A stretch of DNA of 64,000 nucleotides, taken from assembly GCF_023282985.1 (NCBI RefSeq), contig NZ_JAGQDC010000006.1, positions 152,193 to 216,192 of the forward strand. The letters are read 5' to 3'. This document shows, piece after piece, positions 49,462 through 57,830 of this stretch. A model generated the notes under the pieces. That model was not told the DNA's origin and did no database searches. It saw nothing but the letters and a program-made list of their open reading frames with translations. The DNA is from Serratia silvae (GTDB lineage: Bacteria; Pseudomonadota; Gammaproteobacteria; Enterobacterales; Enterobacteriaceae). Every line of letters begins with the position of its first letter. Position 1 is the stretch's first letter. A program made the position numbers and the translations under genes.

Positions 49462-51639
49462 ATGAAAAAACTCATATTAGCCGCGGTGGTCTCTGCCATC
49501 TCCGGTACCAGTCAGTTCGCACTGGCCTCTTCCGATGAAACCGGCTGTGGTTGGAGCGACTATTGCTCAATGAGCGGTGTGCCTTATCTGGCTGCCGATA
49601 ATGATACTCGCGTCAATCTGCTGATGTTGGCGGCGGGGATGCACAATTTGCCCGTGACGCTGTCGTCATTACCGCAGGATATTAGCCGTAACAGGGGATA
49701 CACGTTTGGCGTGTTCCCTGGTGCAGCAGCGCCTGCAACCGATCAGGCTACCGCACCAGCTCAAACCGCCGTGCCACAGGAAAATCCTCTCAATGCGCAG
49801 GCGTTAAGCTTAGGTATTAAACCCTCGGGCTTAACCGGCGTTACCGAAGAAAATGAAGGCCGCTGGGTGTCCAATAATTCAGATTCACTCAGCCAATTCT
49901 TCCAGGCCCTGCTGGCCGATCGGCAGTTAGATCAGGCCGAACGCGATTTACTGGCGTTGCGCCGGGCCAAAATTTACCGGAGTGAGGCGCAGCTGGAGCA
50001 ATTTTTACCGCTGATGGCCAACTATGCTGAAGGTTCTCATGCGGCGGCGTTCAGAGATTACCTCACCAGTGCGGAGCTGTTTTATCAGGGGCAGTTTGCC
50101 GATGCGGATAGCGGGTTCCAACGGTTAAAAGAGTCGGATCAACACTGGGTGGCCGAAACCGCTGCTTATATGCTGTTCCGCGTCGCCTTGAACCAGATCA
50201 CTGAAAATGCCACGGATCAGTACGGTATGTTCGACCCGCAGCGGGCCAATAAAGAGGCGGGTGCCCTGGCATTGCAACGCGCACAGGCCTATCTGGCCGC
50301 TTATCCCCAAGGCGAATATGTGGATTCCGTACAGGGATTACAGCGTCGGGTGAATTGGTATCTGTCTGATTGGCCACGTCTGGCGCAACTGTATGAAACC
50401 GAGATCGCCGCAGCCACCGATATCAATACGCTCAGTGCGATGATCGATGAAGGGGATCAAATCCTGCTGAGCCGCAATATTGCTTATAACAGCGAAGATA
50501 AGCCCTTTGTCAGCAATGCTGATGCCCCGTTGCTGACCTTTACCCAGACCATGAAGTGGCTGCGTCAATATAACCTTGATAACCAGTCGATGCCGAAAGT
50601 GACCGATGAGATGCTGCAGGGGTACAAACCGATGTTTGTTGCCGCCAATCAGTTGCCGCTCTGGGAATATATGCATAATGCCTGGCTGTTCTATCAGCAA
50701 AAGGATTATGCCGCGGTAGCCAAGGCGATCCAGCCTGCTGCACAGCTGACAGCGAACGACCTTATCGCATTCAGCCAGCAAATCCTTTACGGCAATGCTC
50801 TGGTGATGCAGGGAAATTGGCAGGGTGCCGAGGCTCATTGGCGTCATCTGCTCAGCCTGAAACTTAATCCTTACCAACAACAGTATGTGCAGTTGATGTT
50901 GGCCACCGCCTTGGTGCAGGAAAATAAAGCTGCGGCTATTTTTGCCCCAAACAGCCCAATCAATAACCTGCGTTACCGCTCAGTGGTGCTCAAAAGCCTG
51001 GCCAACAAAGCGTTGCTACAACAGCAGGCCGCTGGTGCGCCTAACGATGAAGAAAAGACCATCGCTCTGCATACCGTGCTGTTTAAGGATTTGATGGTAG
51101 GCGACTATCAGGGGTTTATTGATGACAGCCAGCTGAAAAAAAATATCAAGCAGACGCCTGACCCGCAGGTATTTGGCGATGTAGCACTCAGCGTGTTCGA
51201 TTGGGATGGTGGTCAGACCGAGCCTGGCTATTTCTGCGCTTCTTTAGCGGCTAACGTTGCTGTATTGGCGAAGAACAAGGCCGATCCGCACGCCATGAAC
51301 TGCGTGGCAGAGTTCTTGCGTACCACCTTTGCCGATATTAATACCGAAGCGGAAATGGGGGCCAATGAAGGGTTGGATGACCTAGCCAGAACCGAACTTT
51401 ATAAAGATAAAGCACACGGCAGATTAAAATATTATCAGCAAGTGATCGCCGATCCCAAGGCCGAGCCGGAAGATAAAACCTATGCGCTCTACCGTGCGGT
51501 GATGTGTTTCTCTCCTTCTGGCTACAACAGATGCGATCGGCAGGAGATCTCGCAAAAAACTCGCCAGCGTTGGTTTAACCTGTTGAAGAGTCAGTATAAA
51601 GGTAACCAGTGGGAACAGAAGCTCAAATACTATTGGTGA
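49462..51639 (+). CDS. Large exported helical-repeat protein of unknown function
   Basis: This 725-aa protein has a signal peptide (MKKLILAAVVSAISGTSQFA, cut near LAS-SD) and then a Pro/Ala-rich linker (about 90-115). From about 125 on it is a long run of amphipathic helices resembling TPR units (AERDLLALRRAKIYRSEAQL, SAELFYQGQFADADSGFQRL, QILYGNALVMQGNWQGAEAH). Cysteines cluster at both ends (CGWSDYC; ANVAVLAKNKADPHAMNC; MCFSPSGYNRC), suggesting disulfides and a periplasmic site. It is coupled to the DUF3142 gene by a TGATG overlap. I do not recognise a characterised homologue. Confidence 0.85.
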   Translation: MKKLILAAVVSAISGTSQFALASSDETGCGWSDYCSMSGVPYLAADNDTRVNLLMLAAGMHNLPVTLSSLPQDISRNRGYTFGVFPGAAAPATDQATAPAQTAVPQENPLNAQALSLGIKPSGLTGVTEENEGRWVSNNSDSLSQFFQALLADRQLDQAERDLLALRRAKIYRSEAQLEQFLPLMANYAEGSHAAAFRDYLTSAELFYQGQFADADSGFQRLKESDQHWVAETAAYMLFRVALNQITENATDQYGMFDPQRANKEAGALALQRAQAYLAAYPQGEYVDSVQGLQRRVNWYLSDWPRLAQLYETEIAAATDINTLSAMIDEGDQILLSRNIAYNSEDKPFVSNADAPLLTFTQTMKWLRQYNLDNQSMPKVTDEMLQGYKPMFVAANQLPLWEYMHNAWLFYQQKDYAAVAKAIQPAAQLTANDLIAFSQQILYGNALVMQGNWQGAEAHWRHLLSLKLNPYQQQYVQLMLATALVQENKAAAIFAPNSPINNLRYRSVVLKSLANKALLQQQAAGAPNDEEKTIALHTVLFKDLMVGDYQGFIDDSQLKKNIKQTPDPQVFGDVALSVFDWDGGQTEPGYFCASLAANVAVLAKNKADPHAMNCVAEFLRTTFADINTEAEMGANEGLDDLARTELYKDKAHGRLKYYQQVIADPKAEPEDKTYALYRAVMCFSPSGYNRCDRQEISQKTRQRWFNLLKSQYKGNQWEQKLKYYW

Positions 51640-52355
51640 TGCGGTTATTGCTGCTGCTGTGGTTGCCTGTTTCCGCAACCGCAGTGGCGGATAACGAAGC
51701 TGGCCAATATGTGAATGCGCATGATTACCGCGCATTCTGGCTTTGGTCCGGCGTCTGGCCGCAGCCTGCGTTGCAACGGGCCGATCTGCTCTATCTCCAT
51801 CAGGGTGAAATCGTGAATGGCCGTCAGGGCGCTCGTTTCCTGAAGTTGGGGCTACCGCTGAGTAAGCTTCAGGCTCCCGCCGTCTGGATCACCGTACGTG
51901 TCGCAACTCTGGACATGTCCGATGAGGTATTGGCTGCAGCGTTACGTTTACCAGGCCGTTGGGCTGCGACAGGCAACCGGGTGGTGGGGCTACAGATCGA
52001 CTTTGACGCGGCAACCTATCAACTGGATAAGTACGCGGAGTTTCTCAATAAGCTGCGCGGTCGATTACCCAAAGAATACGCTTTGGGAGTTACTGGCCTG
52101 CTCGATTGGGCAAAGACCGGCAACGTCAGCCAGTTAAACGCGTTGCCAATCGATGAGTTGGTGATCCAAACCTATCAGGGGCGGCGCACGGTCACGGAGT
52201 ATGAACGCTATCTCCCCGCGCTGCTTAAGCTACAAATCCCCTTCAAAATCGGCCTGGTGCAGCAGGGTGACTGGAACTCCGAATGGCAACGGCGGTTAGC
52301 CGCCTCGCCTTACTATCGCGGCGAAGTGGTTTTTTTGTTGAATACCACTCTATAG
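51639..52355 (+). CDS. DUF3142-type exported protein
   Basis: This 238-aa product starts at the ATG overlapping the upstream stop (TGATG). It has a signal peptide (MRLLLLLWLPVSATAVA) and a domain with YRAFWLWSGVWPQPALQRAD, VVGLQIDFDAATYQLDKYAE and the later ELVIQTYQGR, which fits the DUF3142 pattern and suggests a TIM-barrel-like, glycosidase-type fold with acidic residues in LQIDFDA. No catalytic activity is established. The tight coupling implies that it works with the 725-aa helical protein in the periplasm. Confidence 0.75.
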   Translation: MRLLLLLWLPVSATAVADNEAGQYVNAHDYRAFWLWSGVWPQPALQRADLLYLHQGEIVNGRQGARFLKLGLPLSKLQAPAVWITVRVATLDMSDEVLAAALRLPGRWAATGNRVVGLQIDFDAATYQLDKYAEFLNKLRGRLPKEYALGVTGLLDWAKTGNVSQLNALPIDELVIQTYQGRRTVTEYERYLPALLKLQIPFKIGLVQQGDWNSEWQRRLAASPYYRGEVVFLLNTTL

Positions 52356-52410
52356 TCGTCTGTGTTGATATTATTCATCACTAAAGCAAATACTATATAG
52401 CTTGGTAAAT

Positions 52411-52442
52411 ATGTAGGTGCGCTGCATGCTGCGCACCTACAT
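52411..52442. terminator. 12-bp-armed hairpin after the DUF3142 gene
   Basis: ATGTAGGTGCGC and GCGCACCTACAT flank the loop TGCATGCT. It lies 55 bp after the DUF3142 stop, with no T-run. The 390-bp gap to the LacI gene otherwise holds the putative LacI operator. Confidence 0.55.
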
Positions 52443-52619
52443 ATCTCGTTCCTGCCTTTAATCCTGCCACTAAACACTGACTAAACAGCCGAGGATTTTA
52501 CCCGTGTTTAGTAATGCTAGAGCGCTGGGCTTGATAGCTTTCACAAAAGCATCACGCAACCGCAGCGAGGCAGGTAAAGTCGCTTGATTGAATAATATCT
52601 CCGCTATAAATTGATCTGC

Positions 52620-52638
52620 ATCGTTTCACTAAAACGAT
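52620..52638 (+). promoter_or_regulatory. Putative operator of the LacI-family regulator
   Basis: ATCGTTT-CACTA-AAACGAT is a perfect 7-bp-armed palindrome 108 bp before the LacI-type start, of the ATCGTT/AACGAT form used by many LacI-family proteins. A partial match, TAACGAGAACGATTA, occurs before the MFS gene at about 53803-53817. Autoregulation is inferred. Confidence 0.55.
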
Positions 52639-52745
52639 ACAGATAATGCCAGGTTGTATATTTAATACATTGATTATGAATTGATTTAATGGATTTTCGT
52701 TCATAAAAACATCGATTGGCGCTAGCACCGGAGGAGAGCGAAAAC

Positions 52746-53792
52746 ATGGCAAATATTCGTGATGTCGCCCATCTCGCCGGTGTTTCCGTGAGCAGCGTTT
52801 CCAACGTGTTAAACGGTCGAGTCGATCAGATGCGCCCGGAAACCCGGCAGCGGATCGAACGGGTGATGCGTGAATTGAACTATCAGCCCAACAGGGTGGC
52901 ACAGCAGTTGAAAACCGGGCATGCCCGGATGATTGGTCTGCTGGTCCCCTCGATCGTCAACCCCAGCTTTTCTGCCCTGGTTCGCGAGGTCGACCTGGCG
53001 GCTAAAGAGCACCGCTACCGGGTGTTGCTGGGCAATACCTATCGGCAAGAAGACGAAGAGCGTACCTTTATCGAGGATATGTTCGCCCATGGGGTGCGCG
53101 GCATTATCGTCGCGGCGAGTGATACTCGTAAGACCCATTTCGCACAGGCTGCCGAAATGGGAATGATGATTGTCAACTACGATAACCGGATGACGGGGAG
53201 CCTCACCGCTGACGCCCGGTTATTCGACAGCGTCTCAATGGATAACGTAGAGGCCGGGCGGCTGGCGGCTCAGCATCTGATCGAAAGGGGTTGTCGCAAT
53301 ATCGTTTTTGCCACCGAGGCCAGTTTGACCATGAGCCGCAGCCATAAGATTGAAGGGTTCCTGACGGTGGTGCGGAATTATCGGTTGCCCGCTCAGCAGC
53401 GGGTGATAGAGGGTAAAGCCTGTGGTGAGTATGGCGATACCGAGATGACCGAGCTGGGTTTTGCCCTGGCCACTCAGGTGCTTGCACTTTCTCCGCTCCC
53501 GGATGGTGTGGTGGCTATCAACGATGCTTTGGGCATTGGCCTACTAGCGGGGTTGCGGGAAGCGGGGGTGGCGGTGCCTGGTGAGATCTCGGTGGTGGGT
53601 ATCGACAATATTCCGCTCTCGGGGCTGGTCTGGCCCGCGCTGACCTCCGTCATGCCACCGCTTGCCGAGATGGCCCAGGTGATGGTAGGCCGCTTATTGC
53701 AGCGCATAGGAGACCCTGCATTGGCCCCTGAAGAGTTTATTTTCCCGCCTGTATTAGTCAGGCGTCAGTCGGTAATAACCATCACGCCATAA
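52746..53792 (+). CDS. LacI-family transcriptional regulator
   Basis: This 348-aa regulator has the LacI helix-turn-helix at its very start (MANIRDVAHLAGVSVSSVSN, then VLNGR) and hinge helix (RVAQQLKTG), and a periplasmic-binding-type effector domain (about 60-340). The start at 52746 fits the family and has GGAG 9 bases upstream; the in-frame codon at 52716 is rejected. It lies upstream of the MFS, SDR, RbsD/FucU and DJ-1 genes on the same strand, so it likely represses this catabolic cluster until a sugar-like inducer binds. Confidence 0.9.
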   Translation: MANIRDVAHLAGVSVSSVSNVLNGRVDQMRPETRQRIERVMRELNYQPNRVAQQLKTGHARMIGLLVPSIVNPSFSALVREVDLAAKEHRYRVLLGNTYRQEDEERTFIEDMFAHGVRGIIVAASDTRKTHFAQAAEMGMMIVNYDNRMTGSLTADARLFDSVSMDNVEAGRLAAQHLIERGCRNIVFATEASLTMSRSHKIEGFLTVVRNYRLPAQQRVIEGKACGEYGDTEMTELGFALATQVLALSPLPDGVVAINDALGIGLLAGLREAGVAVPGEISVVGIDNIPLSGLVWPALTSVMPPLAEMAQVMVGRLLQRIGDPALAPEEFIFPPVLVRRQSVITITP

Positions 53793-53915
53793 CGCGTATA
53801 GAGTAACGAGAACGATTAAATAGCATTATTTATTTTCAGGTAAATACACCTGCACCCATCAGGCAAGCCTGTAGCAGATTATTATTCCGATTAACGACAT
53901 TGGAAGTATTCTATT

Positions 53916-55223
53916 ATGCAAAAAAGAACGCCTCATGAAATTGAACGCAGTGCCATTAGAAAAATGACGCTGAATATTGTCCCGTTAATGATCTTATTAT
54001 ACTTTCTGGCATTTCTGGATCGTAATAATATGGCCTATGCGGCTATTGCTCTGGAAGATAGCCTGGGGTTAACCGCCTCGGCTTTTGGCTTTGCTTCCGG
54101 GATATTCTTTATCGGCTATTTTATGTTTGAAATTCCCAGCAATGCGGGAACCATCAAGTTTGGCCCGCGTATCTGGTTTGCCAGGATCCTCATTACCTGG
54201 GGAATCTTTGCCGTGTTGATGGGTTTTGTCCGTACGCCGATGGAGCTGTATATCTGTCGGTTTATGCTGGGCGTCTGTGAAGCGGGTTTTTTCCCCTCGG
54301 TGGTCTATTACTTTACTGTGTTTTTCCCGGCGAAGTACCGCACCAAGATCCTCGGTATGTTTATTATCGTCCAGCCGTTATCAAACGCTATCGGCTCACC
54401 GATTTCCGGGCTGATCCTTAACATCGAGCATGGTTGGTTTGGTCTGGAACCGTGGCAGTGGCTATTTATCCTCGAAGGTATTCCACCAGTGATTATTGGC
54501 CTATTTATCCCTTTTATTATCAAGAACTCACCGAAAGACGTGGGCTATCTTGATGTGGAAGAAAAAGCCTGGCTAATGGACAACACCACCCGTAGCAAAT
54601 CGGGTTCTCAGGTCAAACTGTTTGATTTCGTACAGGGCATAAAAAATAAAAAGTATCTGTTATACGCCATGTTGAATTTTGGCATGGTGTGTGGGATCTA
54701 CGGCTTTGGGATGTGGCTACCCTCCATCATCACTGCCATTTCCGGCGATGATATTTTCCGCGTGAGCCTGATTGCTTTGATTCCTTATGGCCTGGCCGCC
54801 TTGCTGGTTTATCCGTGGAGCCTATGGGCCAGTAAAACCAAAAAAATCGGCGTGTTTGCCGGCATCAGTATGATTGTCGCCGCCTTTGGCCTGATTGGTG
54901 CCGTGGTGTTCTTTAACTACAACGTGTTTGTCGCGCTGATGTTCCTGAGCATCGCTTCTATTGGTATCTATACCTCGGTTCCTTCATTCCTTTCCATGCC
55001 TGCCAATATCTCTACCGGTGCGGCAGCGGCGGCTGGACTGGCGGTGGTGAGCTGTATCGGCAATATCGGTGGTTTTGTCGCGCCTTACGTTGTCGGGTTA
55101 TTAAAGGATGTCACTAACAGTAATACTCCGGGGCTGGTTTTCCTGTCGCTGTGTTTATTGGTTACCGGATTGATCTGCATTTTTTACTGCGCCAAACAGC
55201 GTGAAGGCGTTATTCGCTCATAA
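53916..55223 (+). CDS. MFS transporter, anion:cation symporter (ACS) family
   Basis: This 435-aa protein has twelve predicted membrane helices and the ACS-family marks LDRNNMAYA near residue 34 and GVCEAGFFPSVVYY near 115. Members import organic acids such as tartrate, hexuronates, phthalate derivatives and gluconate-like compounds. It is the first gene after the LacI regulator and is followed 35 bp later by an SDR dehydrogenase, so it should import the substrate of the cluster. The substrate cannot be read from sequence. Confidence 0.9.
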   Translation: MQKRTPHEIERSAIRKMTLNIVPLMILLYFLAFLDRNNMAYAAIALEDSLGLTASAFGFASGIFFIGYFMFEIPSNAGTIKFGPRIWFARILITWGIFAVLMGFVRTPMELYICRFMLGVCEAGFFPSVVYYFTVFFPAKYRTKILGMFIIVQPLSNAIGSPISGLILNIEHGWFGLEPWQWLFILEGIPPVIIGLFIPFIIKNSPKDVGYLDVEEKAWLMDNTTRSKSGSQVKLFDFVQGIKNKKYLLYAMLNFGMVCGIYGFGMWLPSIITAISGDDIFRVSLIALIPYGLAALLVYPWSLWASKTKKIGVFAGISMIVAAFGLIGAVVFFNYNVFVALMFLSIASIGIYTSVPSFLSMPANISTGAAAAAGLAVVSCIGNIGGFVAPYVVGLLKDVTNSNTPGLVFLSLCLLVTGLICIFYCAKQREGVIRS

Positions 55224-55258
55224 CCGACTTTATCTACAGATAATCGAGAGGAAATAAA

Positions 55259-56023
55259 ATGGGAAACCTATCAGGTAAAAAAGTCTTTATTACTGGTGCC
55301 GAGCAAGGGATTGGCAAAGCTACCGCAGAGCAGCTGATTAACGCCGGGTGTGACATCTACATCCACTATTTCAGCGGCGAAGAGGGGCCAAAGGAACTGG
55401 CTGAGTTAGCCCATTCACGCGGACAACGGGCTGTCTATGGTTATGCAGATTTAACCGACACCGCAGATACCCAGCGATGCGTCGCTGCTGCTGCCGAGTT
55501 TTTGGGGGGAATAGATATACTGATCAATAACGTGGGCGGTATCATCGCCCGTAAATGGCTCGACGAGATCGACCGTCAATTCTGGCAAACGGTGATTGAT
55601 GTCAATATGACGACCATGCTTAACGTAACGCAAAGCGCGCTACCTTACTTAAAAAGCGCCAAGGATGGGGCCAGTATCGTTAATTTGGCTTCCCTCGCTG
55701 GCCGTTCCGGCGGGCATTCTGGTTCGCTGGTTTACTCCACCACCAAAGGAGCAGTATTAACCTGGACCCGTTCCCTGGCGGCGGAACTGGGAGAACATGG
55801 CATCAGGGTCAACGCCGTTGCGCCGGGGCTTATTCTAGGTACGCGTTTCCATAACCAGCATACCAGCAAAGAATCTGCCGATGAAACCATCCACGGCATT
55901 CCCCTTGGCCGCGCGGGGAACCCGGAAGATGTCGCTCGGGTAATTAAATTCCTCGCCTCGGAATATGACGGCTTCGTCTCTGGTGCCACCATCGATATTA
56001 ACGGCGGCATTTACCGCATGTGA
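55259..56023 (+). CDS. SDR-family oxidoreductase
   Basis: This 254-aa short-chain dehydrogenase has the nucleotide loop FITGAEQGIGKATAEQL, the NNVGG block, Ser in VNLASLAGRSGG and the active-site YSTTKGAV, and the C-terminal PEDVARVIKFLASEYDGFVS. It is close in type to 3-oxoacyl-reductase/sugar-acid dehydrogenases. An AGAGGAAA site precedes the ATG. In this cluster it probably oxidises an imported sugar, sugar acid or polyol. The cofactor preference is not evident. Confidence 0.9.
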   Translation: MGNLSGKKVFITGAEQGIGKATAEQLINAGCDIYIHYFSGEEGPKELAELAHSRGQRAVYGYADLTDTADTQRCVAAAAEFLGGIDILINNVGGIIARKWLDEIDRQFWQTVIDVNMTTMLNVTQSALPYLKSAKDGASIVNLASLAGRSGGHSGSLVYSTTKGAVLTWTRSLAAELGEHGIRVNAVAPGLILGTRFHNQHTSKESADETIHGIPLGRAGNPEDVARVIKFLASEYDGFVSGATIDINGGIYRM

Positions 56024-56072
56024 ACCTACCCAGGCAGGCACAACCTGCCTGTCTTCCTTGTTGGAAAACAAC

Positions 56073-56498
56073 ATGATCAAAGCCGATATTATTCATCCGC
56101 AACTGTTGGGCGCCTTGGCGCTGTGCGGGCACAAGACCCAGATCCTCATCACCGATGGAAACTACTCGTTCGTTACCAACTCGTCGAAAGACGCCACCAT
56201 TGTTTACCTGAACCTGGCCCCCGGTATGATCGCCAGCAGTGTGATATTAGCAAAGGTGTTAAAGCACATTAACGTGGAGCACGCCTCGATGATGGCTTGG
56301 CCGCAAGACTTTACCAACACCATTGCTGCCGAATACCAGCAACTGCTGCCCGACGGTTGCCCCATCGATTATCTCAGCCGCGAGGCTTTCTACACTGCGG
56401 CAAAATCACAGGAGACATTACTGGTTATCGCTAGCGGTGAGATGCGGCGCTTTGCTAACCTGCTGCTGACCGTGGCGCCGGTTGTCATGGCCGATTGA
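56073..56498 (+). CDS. RbsD/FucU-family sugar mutarotase
   Basis: This 141-aa protein has the RbsD/FucU pattern HPQLLGALALCGHKTQILIT followed by DGNY near the start, with the His and Asp of the active site. These proteins interconvert anomers (pyranose/furanose or alpha/beta) of ribose or fucose. The start at 56073 is taken, 50 bp after the SDR stop; the open stretch upstream overlaps the SDR gene. It indicates that the cluster handles a free reducing sugar. The middle part is longer and more divergent than in E. coli FucU. Confidence 0.85.
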   Translation: MIKADIIHPQLLGALALCGHKTQILITDGNYSFVTNSSKDATIVYLNLAPGMIASSVILAKVLKHINVEHASMMAWPQDFTNTIAAEYQQLLPDGCPIDYLSREAFYTAAKSQETLLVIASGEMRRFANLLLTVAPVVMAD

Positions 56499-56630
56499 AC
56501 GTGGGCTATCTTTGCGGGAGGAGCATCTGTTGGCTACTGACAAAAACTGTCAACAGTACAGGTTACTCTTGGTTTTTGCGGGCAGGAAAATCCTGGAGAA
56601 TTGCTCCCCATTACTGACAAGGAAACTCCG

Positions 56631-57203
56631 ATGATACGTGCTATTACTCTCCTTACTGAAAATTTTTCCGATTGGGAAACCGCTTTGATCAACTCGACGG
56701 GGCGCGGCTATTACGGTTTTGACTGCCGTTTTGCCACTCCTGGTGGCGTCCAAGTCACCTCTTCAGGTGGTATGCTGGTTTCCCCTCATCTGGCGATAGA
56801 AGCCATTCAGCCTGATGAAGTCGATCTGCTGATTGTCTGCGGGGGCACTATCTGGCAAACCACACAGGCGCCGGATATCAGCGTCTTGGTTGCTGCGGCT
56901 TATCAAAGTAATGCCATCGTCGCGGGGATTTGTGATGGTACTCGCGTATTAGCATTGGCGGGCGTGCTTGATGCTGTCCGCCATACTTCTAATTCGGCAG
57001 AAAATCTGCTGAGCCTGAACTATGGTGGTGCGCAATACTATCAAGATGTGCCTTATGCCGTCGCCGATCGGCGAGTTATCACGGCACCTGGTACTGCGCC
57101 GGTCAGTTTTATGGCCGCAATCCTGCGTACTTTGGGATTGGGGGATGAAAACCTCAATGCCTACCTTGCGATGCATGCCGCAGAGCATCGCAAGCCAGAT
57201 TAA
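56631..57203 (+). CDS. DJ-1/PfpI-family protein
   Basis: This 190-aa protein has the DJ-1/PfpI fold with the nucleophile elbow VAGICDGTRVLALAG (Cys near residue 104) and an N-terminal strand MIRAITLLTENFSDWETAL. The residue after Cys is Asp, unlike the His or Ala of many proteases and chaperones in the family. An AAGGA site lies before the ATG at 56631. It lies last in the LacI cluster, 132 bp after the mutarotase; a glyoxalase or deglycase-like protective role against reactive sugars is possible but not shown. Confidence 0.85.
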   Translation: MIRAITLLTENFSDWETALINSTGRGYYGFDCRFATPGGVQVTSSGGMLVSPHLAIEAIQPDEVDLLIVCGGTIWQTTQAPDISVLVAAAYQSNAIVAGICDGTRVLALAGVLDAVRHTSNSAENLLSLNYGGAQYYQDVPYAVADRRVITAPGTAPVSFMAAILRTLGLGDENLNAYLAMHAAEHRKPD

Positions 57204-57830
57204 TCCACGGTTATAAATACCTTCCGAGAGCCGTCTCATGTGGAGATCGGTTCTCTCTGGCCGAGGGGGTCTGGCTGTTTGTGCGCAGAGGGAGGTCTTT
57301 TCTCTGCCGCCCCACTAATTGTGCCGGAGAGATGAGGCTGGTTTCTGCTGGCAACGCGGGTTGCAGTTAAAAATCCAGCAACATAGGAAGCGTATAGGGT
57401 CAGTAATCTCTCTTCTACCTGAATAAACATATTAAACAGGCAAAGATAATGACAGCGCTAACTCAGTAGATTTATTTGACTATCTCGAGATTAAAGTTGA
57501 CTCGGATCGCATTTTTATAGATTATTTTTATGTACAGAGATGTTGTTGCATAAAAATCTTTTAATAACAATTAATTTCGTTATTTATTAGTGGATTTTAT
57601 TATATTTTGATTGGTGTTAAAAGCTTTTATAGTTAATTTATAAGAATATACTACTGTTTAATTTTTAATTAAATCGTATTAATGCTTATGATTTCAAGGT
57701 TGGATTAGGCTTTAAGAGTATCGTTATTGTTAACTCTACAAAATTATTCATACACTCACGCCATGGAGTCTATTTGGCCTGTGTGGTGGATGGTATTGAA
57801 AGCAGGCCAGGGTTAATTACGGATGTTGTT
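57204..57830. other. Intergenic region before vgrG
   Basis: The first part holds an imperfect hairpin (about 57224-57254, GAGAGCCGTCTC...GAGATCGGTTCTC) that may terminate the LacI cluster. Bases 57300-57420 read on the minus strand contain an unassigned Cys-rich frame too weak to call. From about 57430 to 57770 the DNA is strongly AT-rich with no gene, typical of a silenced or acquired promoter. No T6SS-specific promoter motif is recognised. Confidence 0.5.

Noticed and set aside
57236..57430. Minus-strand frame downstream of the DJ-1/PfpI gene
   Set aside because: Short, no ribosome site, and no domain; the stretch could be a repeat or RNA but nothing supports a gene.
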